From contig JAYTCK010000052.1 of NCBI GenBank assembly GCA_043736515.1, forward strand, positions 1 to 20,083: 20,083 bases of DNA, read 5' to 3'. The position numbers and the translations under genes were made by a program. Source of the stretch: MHLP01 sp043736515 (GTDB lineage: Bacteria > Patescibacteriota > Minisyncoccia > Phycocordibacterales > UBA6899). Below, piece after piece: positions 6,950 through 14,787 of the stretch (position 1 is its first letter; each line of letters starts with the position of its first letter). The notes beneath the pieces are model-generated. The model worked only from the letters and a program-made list of their open reading frames with translations. It did not search any database and was not told the origin of the DNA.

Positions 6950-9451
6950 ATGTCCGAGCAACACGAACACGATGGCGCACCGCGCGCCGCGACATCTTCA
7001 CTCGCGAAGATGCTTTTAGGAAAGGTATTTACACACAAAGTTTTTTCTGATCGCCTGCTGCTTTGGCTACTTTTGGGACTCTCGTTCCTCTTGCCCATCT
7101 TCTTTTTGCCGGGGCAAATTCTCGCACCGGAGTTTGCAAAAATGATACTACTCGAAGCCGTAGTACTCATCGGTATATTTGTGTGGGCAGGTAGAAGTCT
7201 TCGTGACGGAAAGATAGAAGTCCCCCAAAGTTTGCTCCTCTTCGTGCTCGCGCTCCTGGTTGTGCAGTTCATCGCTGCAGCTATTGCTTCACCTGCTCCG
7301 ACGGTATCTTTCTTTGGTTCGGGTTACGACTTGGGTACGGTGAGTACGTTCGTTGTGCTCTTCCTACTTATGTTTCTTTCGTCCATGGTATTTGGTACAC
7401 GGGACCGCATCCTCTCACTCTTCGCATCCTTCATGCTTTCGGGGGTTGTGATTATGATCTACCACCTCGCACGACATTTTTTGGGAGCAAGTTTTCTTGA
7501 TTTTGGTTTGTTCACCAATGAGGTATCTACACCTGTGGGTAAATGGAATGATTTTGCTGCAATGCTGGGAGGTGTCATGCTACTTATCCTCTCGACTCTC
7601 TACTTCTTTCCGCAAAATAGTAGGCTTCGTTTGCCATCCTATATTACCTTTGCTGTTGGCCTGTTCTTCTTGCTCGTTATTAATTTCACTATCCTTTGGA
7701 TAATCCTCTTTGTACTTCTCTCGGGATTTTGTCTCCTTGCCGTCTACGAAGGAGAAAAGCACCATAAACAGTCGCGCAAAGAGACTCTGGAGTCTGGCGG
7801 TACTCATGTACACAGGTCACTTCATAAACGTGTTGCCCGCCACCTTCCTCGACTTGCGTTTGTACTGCTCGCCGTTTCGTTTCTCTTTGGGAGCGGAATC
7901 ACCGAGATACCATTTAACAAGAGTGGGATGAATCTCACCACACTGGTAGGCAAGGTTGCGCGCACAACGTCGTATTCCGAAGTAGTGCTCACACCCCGCT
8001 TTACTTATGATGTGGTTAAAGGCGCAATATCCGATTCACCGTTCTTTGGTACAGGCCCCAATCGCTTCTCTTCCAGCTACTTCCAGAACAAGATGTCGAC
8101 AATTAACCAGAGTCCATTTTGGGATAGTGCATTCGACTTCGGTACCGGTCGAATAGTTACCTATTTCGGCACCACGGGACTGATCGGGCTTCTCCTCTGG
8201 CTCGCATTCAGTGTGCTCTTGTTTATGAAATGGCGTAAAGTAATGCAGATTTTTGCGAAGGACCGAATCGCGGCATACCTCGCTTTTTCGCTTTTCTTTC
8301 TTACGATATATTTCTGGAGCATTGCATTTTTCTATCTCCCCAATATCGCTATTTTCTCCCTCGCCTTTCTCTTTACTGGTGCACTTGTGGCATTTCTTAC
8401 CGGAGAAGGAGTTATTGGTATGCACACACTTAAGTTTGAAGGAGATTCGCGTCTTTCATTTGTGATGACCCCGCTTGTCATTGTTGTACTTGTGGCAACG
8501 CTTGCAGCGGGCGTGCTTCTCGCGAGGCAGGCTAACTCCCTCATGCATTTCCGTGATGCGCAGAGTGCGCTCACTGCAAACAACATTGATGCTGCCGAAG
8601 CAAGTATTCTCCGTGCGAATGCGCTTTTTAAACGAGACGTTAATTACCGCTCTCTCTCCAATATTGCGCTCATGAGACTTTCTCAGTTGGCGCTTAAGGA
8701 CTTACCAGCCGATGAAGTCACCACCAGAGCAAACCAGCTTGTGGGTGATGCGCGTCAAAATGCAGAAAGCGCGATCGCTCTTGATCCAACTAATTTTGAA
8801 AACTACCTCCAGCTCGGAGGAGTGTATGACACATTGGGATCACTTGGTGTCCAGAATACTGCGCCACTTGCTCGAGAGAACTACGAACAAGCACTTCGAC
8901 TGAACCCTAAGAGCCCCCGTGTGTTCTTCGTACTCGCTCGTCTCGAATATATTTCCGGAGATACAGCGAAAGCAAAAGAGCATCTCTATAGCGCCCTTGG
9001 CGAACGTCCCAATTATTCGGAAGCAATCTCGTTCATCTCTCAGCTCGAGCTTCAGGACAAGAATCCACAGGCAGCAATTGCGGTACTTCGTGCAGCAATT
9101 GCGGTTGAGCCTACCAATTTCCTTTTGCGATTTGCTGCAGGATATCTGTATTTCCTGAATGGTGATTACCAGAATTCAATCGCGGAGTTTGAAGCTGCTG
9201 TCATTCTTAATCCCGTTTACGCTGATGCGAAATACTTCCTAGGACTTTCCTATGCAAAAGCAGGCCGCACAGAAGACTCAATTGCGCAATTTACCGATGT
9301 GCAAACATTGAATCCCGATAATAAGGATATTGCTGACATCATCCGCAACCTTAAAGCTGGCCGAAATCCTTTCGCTCCTCCCTATACCGCTCCAACGAAA
9401 CCCGTTGAAGATGCACTCGAGGGACTCAATAAGGTTGGTGAGACAAATTAG
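6950..9451 (+). CDS. O-antigen ligase/polymerase family membrane protein with C-terminal TPR repeats
   Basis: An 833-residue protein. After a short cytoplasmic N-terminus, about a dozen membrane segments occupy residues 25-520, with the Wzy_C/O-antigen ligase signature SPFFGTGPNRFSSSYF (about 363-378) in the large extracytoplasmic loop. Family members polymerise or transfer lipid-linked glycans outside the membrane. Residues 535-810 are tetratricopeptide repeats, including AIALDPTNFENYLQLG, YEQALRLNPKSPRVFFVLA, AIAVEPTNFLLRFAAGYLY and ILNPVYADAKYFLGLSYAKAG; they probably serve as a protein-binding scaffold. The fusion is common in CPR genomes to my knowledge. It is followed 12 nt later by murJ, suggesting an envelope-assembly unit. 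The glycan substrate is unknown. Confidence 0.85.
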   Translation: MSEQHEHDGAPRAATSSLAKMLLGKVFTHKVFSDRLLLWLLLGLSFLLPIFFLPGQILAPEFAKMILLEAVVLIGIFVWAGRSLRDGKIEVPQSLLLFVLALLVVQFIAAAIASPAPTVSFFGSGYDLGTVSTFVVLFLLMFLSSMVFGTRDRILSLFASFMLSGVVIMIYHLARHFLGASFLDFGLFTNEVSTPVGKWNDFAAMLGGVMLLILSTLYFFPQNSRLRLPSYITFAVGLFFLLVINFTILWIILFVLLSGFCLLAVYEGEKHHKQSRKETLESGGTHVHRSLHKRVARHLPRLAFVLLAVSFLFGSGITEIPFNKSGMNLTTLVGKVARTTSYSEVVLTPRFTYDVVKGAISDSPFFGTGPNRFSSSYFQNKMSTINQSPFWDSAFDFGTGRIVTYFGTTGLIGLLLWLAFSVLLFMKWRKVMQIFAKDRIAAYLAFSLFFLTIYFWSIAFFYLPNIAIFSLAFLFTGALVAFLTGEGVIGMHTLKFEGDSRLSFVMTPLVIVVLVATLAAGVLLARQANSLMHFRDAQSALTANNIDAAEASILRANALFKRDVNYRSLSNIALMRLSQLALKDLPADEVTTRANQLVGDARQNAESAIALDPTNFENYLQLGGVYDTLGSLGVQNTAPLARENYEQALRLNPKSPRVFFVLARLEYISGDTAKAKEHLYSALGERPNYSEAISFISQLELQDKNPQAAIAVLRAAIAVEPTNFLLRFAAGYLYFLNGDYQNSIAEFEAAVILNPVYADAKYFLGLSYAKAGRTEDSIAQFTDVQTLNPDNKDIADIIRNLKAGRNPFAPPYTAPTKPVEDALEGLNKVGETN

Positions 9452-9462
9452 CTCCTTTGGCA

Positions 9463-11145
9463 ATGGTCGGACGACTCCTTAAGGTATTAAACAGAGAATG
9501 GGGCGGTCTACATGAGGCCGCTTTTCTCTTGGCAGGCACAGCCCTCCTTTCCCAAATCCTTGGGCTTATCCGGGACCGACTTTTGGCTACACGTTTTGGT
9601 GCAGGAGAAAGCCTTGATATTTATTACGCGGCATTTCGTATCCCAGATTTTTTGTACGCGTCACTCGCCTCATTTGTTGCGGTGACTGTGCTTATTCCAT
9701 TCCTACTTCGGAGGATGGAAAGTGAGGAGGGAATTTCGAGCGCCCGTAAATTTGTGGATTCCGTATTTACTATGTTTTGTGTGATGATGGTGCTCGCGTC
9801 AATGATCGCATATGTGTATATTCCGTTTTTTGCACATTATGTTGTTCCGGGATTTTCAGGTGAGAAACTTGAGGAATTTATTCAGCTTTCACGCATCCTT
9901 CTTCTTTCCCCGTTTCTTTTGGGAATCTCTAATCTTTTTGGTTCCGTCACTCAATCGCTCCGCCGTTTTTTTGTTTTTGCGGCCGGACCGATTCTCTATA
10001 ACTTGGGAATTATTTTTGGTATTGTTTTTCTTCTTCCGGAGATGGGACTCCGCGGTGTGGTGTTCGGTGTGCTTATTGGAGCGACACTTCACGTGATGAT
10101 ACAGATACCGGTCTTGATATCTGAGCGCCTTTTTCCTCATTTTACGCACAACATACATTGGGCAGACTTGCGTGCAATGGTGAAGCTCTCAATTCCTCGT
10201 ACGATTGCACTTTCTGCGACAAACATCGCAGCGATGGTCCTTATTGGACTCGCTTCACAAATGGAAACAGGTTCAATCGCAGTATTCACGCTTGCAATGA
10301 ATCTTCAGAATATCCCGCTTTCGATCGTAGGCATGAGTTATTCAGTTGCCGCCTTCCCTACATTGGCAAAACTGTGGAACGCCGGTAATAGCGAACAATT
10401 TCTTGGGCAAATCATTGGAGCAACTCGGCACATTGTCTTTTGGTCCTTTCCCGCCATCGTGCTCTTCATCGTGCTGCGGGCGCAGATCGTGCGCAGTGTA
10501 CTCGGAGCGGGGGCGTTTGATTGGACTGCCACGCGTCTTGTTGCGGCTGCACTCGCACTCTTCGCCATCTCGATAGTGGCGCAAAATCTCGCAATGCTTT
10601 ACACGCGTTCGTTTTATGCGATGGGAAAGACCGCACTACCACTTCGTGCGAATGCCGTCGGTGGGCTCCTGATCATTAGCTCGTCTTTTTTCTTGTTGTA
10701 TGCATTTCATGAGTATCCGACATTTCGTTTCTTTGCTGAAACACTGCTTCGCGTTGAAAATATCCCAGGGACCCAGATATTAATGCTACCTCTTGGATAC
10801 TCTATCGGCATGATTGTGAGCGTACTCATTCACCTCGTTATGCTTCAGCGTTTTTTCCCCACCCTGCGCCGTGATGCAAAAAAAGCATTTCTCCATAGTT
10901 TCTCTACCTCGGTACTTATGGGATTTGTCGCATATCATAGCCTCCAAGTATTCGCACTTGTATTTGATCTCGATACCTTCTGGGGTGTATTCGCTCAAGG
11001 TGCTCTTTCCGGTCTGATTGGTATTTGTGCGGGAATATTTTTGCTCCGCATCATGGAAAACCCTGAACTCGAGGAAATTCGGAGTTCGCTACACCATAAG
11101 TTCTGGAAATCTAAACCCATTGCAACAGAGCAGGGCGGGATATAA
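9463..11145 (+). CDS. murJ: Lipid II flippase MurJ (MviN family)
   Basis: Moves the lipid-linked peptidoglycan precursor across the cytoplasmic membrane. The 560-residue protein has about 14 hydrophobic segments. The N-terminal signature SQILGLIRDRLLATRFGAG followed by SLDIYYAAFRIPD matches the family; Arg37-Asp38 and Asp52 correspond by motif to E. coli Arg24-Asp25 and Asp39. The transmembrane-helix-8 motif, YADRLMEFP in E. coli, reads TLAMNLQNIP here, so the essential Arg270 appears to be Asn280. ATG 9463 is preferred over an in-frame TTG at 9457. No Shine-Dalgarno is present and the upstream stop is 11 nt away, so translation is probably coupled to the O-antigen ligase gene. Confidence 0.93.
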   Translation: MVGRLLKVLNREWGGLHEAAFLLAGTALLSQILGLIRDRLLATRFGAGESLDIYYAAFRIPDFLYASLASFVAVTVLIPFLLRRMESEEGISSARKFVDSVFTMFCVMMVLASMIAYVYIPFFAHYVVPGFSGEKLEEFIQLSRILLLSPFLLGISNLFGSVTQSLRRFFVFAAGPILYNLGIIFGIVFLLPEMGLRGVVFGVLIGATLHVMIQIPVLISERLFPHFTHNIHWADLRAMVKLSIPRTIALSATNIAAMVLIGLASQMETGSIAVFTLAMNLQNIPLSIVGMSYSVAAFPTLAKLWNAGNSEQFLGQIIGATRHIVFWSFPAIVLFIVLRAQIVRSVLGAGAFDWTATRLVAAALALFAISIVAQNLAMLYTRSFYAMGKTALPLRANAVGGLLIISSSFFLLYAFHEYPTFRFFAETLLRVENIPGTQILMLPLGYSIGMIVSVLIHLVMLQRFFPTLRRDAKKAFLHSFSTSVLMGFVAYHSLQVFALVFDLDTFWGVFAQGALSGLIGICAGIFLLRIMENPELEEIRSSLHHKFWKSKPIATEQGGI

Positions 11146-11170
11146 GACATAAACCAGGCAGGCCGCTTTG

Positions 11171-11205
11171 TTGACACGCAATTTTTTTGAGATTACACTC
11201 AAAAA
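11171..11205 (+). promoter_or_regulatory. Strong promoter with palindrome over the -10
   Basis: A consensus TTGACA (11171-11176), 17 nt, then TACACT (11194-11199). An 8-bp inverted repeat TTTTTGAG (11184-11191) and CTCAAAAA (11198-11205), with ATTACA between, straddles the -10 and ends one base before the predicted start at 11206. This is a good candidate operator. Confidence 0.6.
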
Positions 11206-11231
11206 CAGATTGTTACTGCAAGGAGCCATAT

Positions 11232-11609
11232 ATGCTTGATTTTACCCCGAATGAGTTTTGGGAGTACGGTAAGGGTGTATTTTACTGTATTTTGATTGGC
11301 GCTGTGATTGGCTTTGTTTATACCTATGCAGCACGAAAATTAATCGGAAAAAATGAAGTGCAAAAATACTTTCGGGGATTGCTTTACCAGTTTGTCTTGA
11401 TAAGCATTATCCTGTGCGCCTTTTCTCTTCTTCCAAGGCTGGGAAGTGTTTCATTCAGTGTGCTCATTTTTATGGCAGTTACGGAGCTTGTCCGCTTCCT
11501 CGCAATCCCATGGGCGGCAGTAATGGTCGTAGAGTGGAAATATATCCCTCCGTGGAAATTGCTTAATCCGGACTACTACAAGAAACGGAGACATGATGAT
11601 GAGCAATAA
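11232..11609 (+). CDS. Hypothetical membrane protein (125 residues)
   Basis: Not recognised. There are three predicted membrane segments (about residues 15-35, 55-75 and 80-103), then a basic, aromatic C-terminus (PPWKLLNPDYYKKRRH). The start ATG 11232 has a full Shine-Dalgarno AAGGAG 6 nt upstream, unlike the flanking murJ and lepA. It has a consensus promoter with a putative operator and its own terminator, so it is an independently controlled orphan between two housekeeping genes, possibly acquired. The order TM-TM-TM with a positively charged tail suggests an inner-membrane protein; no enzymatic motif is seen. Confidence 0.8.
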   Translation: MLDFTPNEFWEYGKGVFYCILIGAVIGFVYTYAARKLIGKNEVQKYFRGLLYQFVLISIILCAFSLLPRLGSVSFSVLIFMAVTELVRFLAIPWAAVMVVEWKYIPPWKLLNPDYYKKRRHDDEQ

Positions 11610-11671
11610 AATGCCCGACATGTCCCCGAAGCTTGTCGAAAAATATTCCCAATGGGCTATCTGAGTTAAAC

Positions 11672-11695
11672 GCAGGGTACAGACCCTGCTTTTTT
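11672..11695 (+). terminator. Terminator of the 11232 gene
   Basis: GCAGGGT/ACCCTGC stem, ACAG loop, six T. Confidence 0.88.
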
Positions 11696-11737
11696 GTATC
11701 TCGGGGTGCAATGAGCGAAAAATTCATTTTATGCTAG

Positions 11738-11743
11738 TATAAG
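11738..11743 (+). promoter_or_regulatory. lepA -10 box
   Basis: TATAAG preceded by CTAG. Predicted start of transcription is 11750, giving an 8-nt leader without Shine-Dalgarno. The CTAGTATA context is shared with the ftsB-like promoter at 14309-14317. No convincing -35. Confidence 0.4.
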
Positions 11744-11757
11744 AGCCTACTCACTCT

Positions 11758-13560
11758 ATGGACAGGCAACATATTCGCAATTTTAGTATTATTGCCCACA
11801 TCGACCACGGGAAGTCAACGCTTGCTGACCGGCTACTTGAGGTCACCCATACGATCGAAAAACGCAAGATGCAGGAGCAGGTATTGGACGGAATGGAGCT
11901 TGAGCGCGAGCGTGGGATCACGATCAAAATGACACCGGTGCGCATGGCATATACACTGAGTGAAGAAAAGTATCTCGTTAATTTGATAGATACTCCCGGA
12001 CACATCGACTTTTCATATGAAGTATCGCGTGCGCTACAGGCTGTTGAAGGGTCACTGCTTTTAGTTGATGCAACACAGGGCGTTCAAGCGCAAACGCTCA
12101 CAACACTCGCAATGGCGCGAGAGCACGGACTGGTCATTATCCCCGTACTTTCTAAAATTGATTCACCTCTTGCGCGTGTTGATGAAGTACGAGAAGAAGT
12201 GGCGACGCTTTTGGCTGTTCCTCCGGAGTCTGTTCTTACTGTGTCGGGCAAAACCGGGGAGGGTGTTCCCGAGCTTTTGGCGGCAATTATTGAGCGGGTC
12301 CCTCCGCCTACGGAAGAGTTTCTTGAGACAAAAAGTGCGCGTGCGCTTATTTTTGATTTTTCATATTCCAACCATCGCGGCGTCATTCTCTATGTACGCG
12401 TACTCGACGGTACCATTAAAAAAGGTACTGAGCTTGTATTTCTGGCTGCCAAGGAAAAGTTTTTTGCTATTGAGACAGGATATTTTGCTCCGGGTGAAGT
12501 CCCGAACGATGAGCTTCGGGCGGGTGAGATTGGCTATATTGTGACAGGGATCAAACGCCCTGGGGTTGCCGGTGTGGGGGATACGGTGACGGTGTTCAAG
12601 GATCAGCTTCCCGCTCTTCCGGGATATGCAAAGCCGCGCCCTGTTGTGTGGGCGTCTATTTTCCCCGAGAGTCAGGACGACCTCCACGTATTGCGTCAGG
12701 CACTCGAGCGGCTCCAACTTTCCGATTCGTCCCTCACCTTTGAAGAAGAGGCATCGGGCACACTTGGGCGCGGTTTTCGTTGCGGCTTCTTGGGGATGCT
12801 TCACCTCGAAATCATCTCCGAGCGGTTGCGCCGTGAATTCGATCTCGATCTTATTGTCACTACGCCCTCCATTACTTATGAGGTCACTCATGCTCGGACA
12901 AAGAAGGCTGAAATAATTTATTCACCCGCGCTCTTTCCTGATGACAGCATGGTAAGTCAAGTTCGTGAGCCATGGATCGACGGACAGATTATTGTTCCGC
13001 CGGATTATATGGGCTCGGTCACACAAATACTTTTTGAGCACGAAGCTGAAACGGGGAATACAGATATTTTTGGTGACAATCGATTTAAAATTGAATTTAA
13101 AATGCCGCTTCGGGAACTGATGCGTGGTTTTTTTGATCGCCTGAAAAGTGTGTCATCGGGATTCGCATCGCTTTCCTACGAGCTCGCAGGGTATCGTGAT
13201 GCTGAAGTTACTCGGCTCGATATTTTGGTGGGGGGAGACATTATTCCTGCTTTTTCACGCGTTGTGTCGAAGCGTCGCGTAGAAGGGGATGCGGAGGCGG
13301 CAGTGGAGAAGCTCTACAAAAACCTCCCAAGACAGATGATCATTGTGAAGATACAGGGGAAAGCGATGGGTCGCATTATCTCCTCGCGTTCGCTTTCAGC
13401 GCTTAAAAAGGACGTGACTGGCTACCTCTACGGTGGTGATATTACGCGCAAAATGAAGTTACGTGAGAAGCAAAAGAAGGGGAAGAAGAAGATGCAAGAA
13501 ATCGGCAAGGTCAATATCCCCCCAGACGTCTATATCAAAATGATAAGATCAGACGAGTAA
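11758..13560 (+). CDS. lepA: Elongation factor 4 (LepA), ribosomal back-translocase GTPase
   Basis: Translational GTPase that acts on stalled or mispositioned ribosomes. The 600-residue length equals the family norm. G1 is AHIDHGKST (13-21), G2 ERGITIK (about residue 58), G3 DTPGH (78-82, with catalytic His82), and G5-like VSGKTGEG (about 161-168). The G4 motif normally NKID reads SKID (Ser132-Lys133-Asp135). EF-G-like domains II, III and V follow, then the LepA-specific C-terminal domain with MKLREKQKKGKKKM and the terminal NIPPDVYIKMIRSDE. The gene stands alone with a very short leader and is followed by a large palindrome. Identity is certain; the G4 change is the only oddity. Confidence 0.97.
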   Translation: MDRQHIRNFSIIAHIDHGKSTLADRLLEVTHTIEKRKMQEQVLDGMELERERGITIKMTPVRMAYTLSEEKYLVNLIDTPGHIDFSYEVSRALQAVEGSLLLVDATQGVQAQTLTTLAMAREHGLVIIPVLSKIDSPLARVDEVREEVATLLAVPPESVLTVSGKTGEGVPELLAAIIERVPPPTEEFLETKSARALIFDFSYSNHRGVILYVRVLDGTIKKGTELVFLAAKEKFFAIETGYFAPGEVPNDELRAGEIGYIVTGIKRPGVAGVGDTVTVFKDQLPALPGYAKPRPVVWASIFPESQDDLHVLRQALERLQLSDSSLTFEEEASGTLGRGFRCGFLGMLHLEIISERLRREFDLDLIVTTPSITYEVTHARTKKAEIIYSPALFPDDSMVSQVREPWIDGQIIVPPDYMGSVTQILFEHEAETGNTDIFGDNRFKIEFKMPLRELMRGFFDRLKSVSSGFASLSYELAGYRDAEVTRLDILVGGDIIPAFSRVVSKRRVEGDAEAAVEKLYKNLPRQMIIVKIQGKAMGRIISSRSLSALKKDVTGYLYGGDITRKMKLREKQKKGKKKMQEIGKVNIPPDVYIKMIRSDE

Positions 13561-13572
13561 GGTAGGTGAGCA

Positions 13573-13717
13573 AAATGAACAACGTCCACTTTTGGCGCAT
13601 TTTGCAGTTGTCGGTGCTCGGTCCTAGGGGTAGGAGTAATCTCCAACCCCTAGGACACTGCGGCTCCTCCGCCAGCAAACTGCATCCAAAACTGAACGTC
13701 GCTAACGTTGTTTGAGA
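13573..13717. repeat. Large nested inverted repeat between lepA and the next gene
   Basis: Centre: an 11-bp perfect stem (13621-13631 with 13646-13656) continuing past an A-A mismatch into GGAG/CTCC with a TAAT loop. Outside it, TTGCAGTT (13602-13609) matches AACTGCA (13678-13684), TTTTGG (13590-13595) matches CCAAAA (13686-13691), and AACAACGT (13578-13585) matches ACGTTGTT (13704-13711). The whole is about 140 nt of imperfect palindrome with no open frame. It could be a 3' end for lepA, a miniature mobile element, or both. Confidence 0.65.
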
Positions 13718-13721
13718 ATGC

Positions 13722-13749
13722 TTGCGCGGAAAGAGAATATTCGTAGGAT
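13722..13749 (+). promoter_or_regulatory. Possible promoter of the 13777 gene
   Basis: TTGCGC, 16 nt, TAGGAT. The -35 equals that of rnpB. Predicted start is 13756, a 21-nt leader with GGAGG. Weak evidence. Confidence 0.3.
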
Positions 13750-13776
13750 TGATACAGATGAATTGTTGGAGGTCTG

Positions 13777-14079
13777 ATGTACCATATTGTTCACTTTCAC
13801 GCTGATGGCGGGCAAATGTGTGGGCCTGGGGTGCGGTGTTTTGATGACCCCGTTAAGGCCTCTCAATTTGCCGACAAGCAGCGTAATGTGCCTGGCCACA
13901 CCTGCAAGGATTCTGTTCGCGAAGAAATAAGCGAAACACCCGTAAGGCCGTTCGGGCTCACAATGGACGAGGGCGATGTTGAGCGAGCGCATCCTGAAAT
14001 GTTTACGGAAAAACACGAGTGTCCGCCGCGCCGGAAAGGTTTTTTGAGTCGGGTGGGAAATGTGCTTTTTGGCGACTAA
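13777..14079 (+). CDS. Hypothetical small protein (100 residues), His/Cys-bearing
   Basis: Not recognised. The start is supported by GGAGG 4 nt upstream. The product is soluble-looking, with His in MYHIVHFHADGG and scattered Cys (15, 21, 43, 82); these could bind metal, but the spacing matches no zinc ribbon I know. The C-terminus is basic (PPRRKGFLSRVGNVLFGD). It lies between the large nested palindrome and a clean terminator, so it is a self-contained unit of the same style as the other small Shine-Dalgarno-bearing genes at 11232, 15281, 18665 and 19292. Confidence 0.7.
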   Translation: MYHIVHFHADGGQMCGPGVRCFDDPVKASQFADKQRNVPGHTCKDSVREEISETPVRPFGLTMDEGDVERAHPEMFTEKHECPPRRKGFLSRVGNVLFGD

Positions 14080-14083
14080 TAGC

Positions 14084-14117
14084 AAAACTGCTCCGGTATA
14101 CCAAAGCAGTTTTTTTG
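14084..14117 (+). terminator. Terminator of the 13777 gene
   Basis: AAAACTGCT pairs with AGCAGTTTT; the 12-nt loop holds the palindrome GGTATACC; a T-run follows. Confidence 0.8.
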
Positions 14118-14158
14118 TTTCCCGTATAACCCGAAACGGAGGACGGTTTGAAGCAGAA

Positions 14159-14272
14159 TTACATAAAAGCGGGGAGGTAGAGGAGCAGCATACTGAGAAT
14201 AACCATCACTCCTATGACCGTCCAAATAATGTTAAACAGTTTTGTGTGTTTTTTGTTGCGAAGAAATAGCAT
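14159..14272 (-). CDS. Small single-pass membrane protein (37 residues)
   Basis: A short minus-strand frame: a basic N-terminus (MLFLRNKKHTK) and then one hydrophobic helix (about residues 13-34, FNIIWTVIGVMVILSM followed by LLLYLPAF). A -10-like GATAAT at 14286-14281 would start transcription at 14274, two bases before the ATG, the same near-leaderless layout as several genes here. It is divergent from the ftsB-like gene. To my recollection, short peptides with a FNxIWTVxGVMVxxSM-type helix are frequent in Parcubacteria, which adds support. Function unknown; coding status needs conservation data, hence moderate confidence. Confidence 0.55.
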   Translation of the reverse strand: MLFLRNKKHTKLFNIIWTVIGVMVILSMLLLYLPAFM

Positions 14273-14280
14273 AAGCGTCA

Positions 14281-14286
14281 ATTATC
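14281..14286 (-). promoter_or_regulatory. -10 box of the 37-residue peptide gene
   Basis: GATAAT on the minus strand, predicted start 14274, ATG at 14272. No clear -35. Confidence 0.3.
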
Positions 14287-14311
14287 AGTGGGTAAACGAG
14301 ATGGGTTCTAG

Positions 14312-14317
14312 TATACT
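14312..14317 (+). promoter_or_regulatory. Leaderless promoter of the ftsB-like gene
   Basis: TATACT preceded by CTAG. The predicted start of transcription, seven bases past the box, is 14324, exactly the A of an in-frame ATG. The earlier in-frame ATG at 14318 would lie upstream of the transcript start. Confidence 0.5.
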
Positions 14318-14323
14318 ATGAGT

Positions 14324-14740
14324 ATGTCTCAAATGCTAGATTTTCGTGAACGGTCCAAAATGCGGCGTATCGTCTATGCGAAACCGACAATTTTAGTGCT
14401 CGCGCTCCTCACTATTATTACCGCACGCAGTGCGTTTGGGATGTATCAAAAGAGCAAGGAGGCTACTTCAAAGCGCGACAAGGCAACAACTGAATTACAG
14501 GTCCTCAAGACACGGCAAGCAGAACTTGACCAAGATATTGCACGTTTGGGAAGTGAGCGGGGTCAGGAAGAGGAAATTCGGGATCGATTTATGGTTGCAA
14601 AAGAAGGGGAAAACGTTATTATCGTTGCTGACCCCGAGGGTACAAAAACAACGCACACCGTAACAGTGAATGAGGACGAAGACGATGGATCATTTTTTAA
14701 TAAAATGAAAGCCGCAGTGGGGTTATCGGAAGAGGAATAG
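14324..14740 (+). CDS. FtsB/DivIC-like septum formation initiator protein
   Basis: A 138-residue bitopic protein: cytoplasmic N-terminus with basic residues (about 1-22), one membrane segment (about 24-41, TILVLALLTIITARSAFGMY), then a heptad-type coiled coil (about 42-85, KRDKATTELQVLKTRQAEL and IARLGSERGQEE), then IRDRFMVAKEGENVIIV. The IRxRFxVAKEGE segment after a coiled coil is characteristic of the FtsB/DivIC family, which links late divisome proteins. An acidic tail (EDEDDG, GLSEEE) is extra. ATG 14324 is preferred from the promoter position; 14318 (two residues longer) is the alternative. No other division genes are adjacent. Confidence 0.82.
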   Translation: MSQMLDFRERSKMRRIVYAKPTILVLALLTIITARSAFGMYQKSKEATSKRDKATTELQVLKTRQAELDQDIARLGSERGQEEEIRDRFMVAKEGENVIIVADPEGTKTTHTVTVNEDEDDGSFFNKMKAAVGLSEEE

Positions 14741-14787
14741 CGAGTGAGTCACGACTTAAAGGGCCCCATTCTTATGGGAGGAGTGAT

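Noticed and set aside
13573..13717. Integron attC site next to small cassette-like genes
   Set aside because: The palindrome size fits, but the terminal RYYYAAC/GTTRRRY boxes are not present in the right places and no integrase gene is visible.
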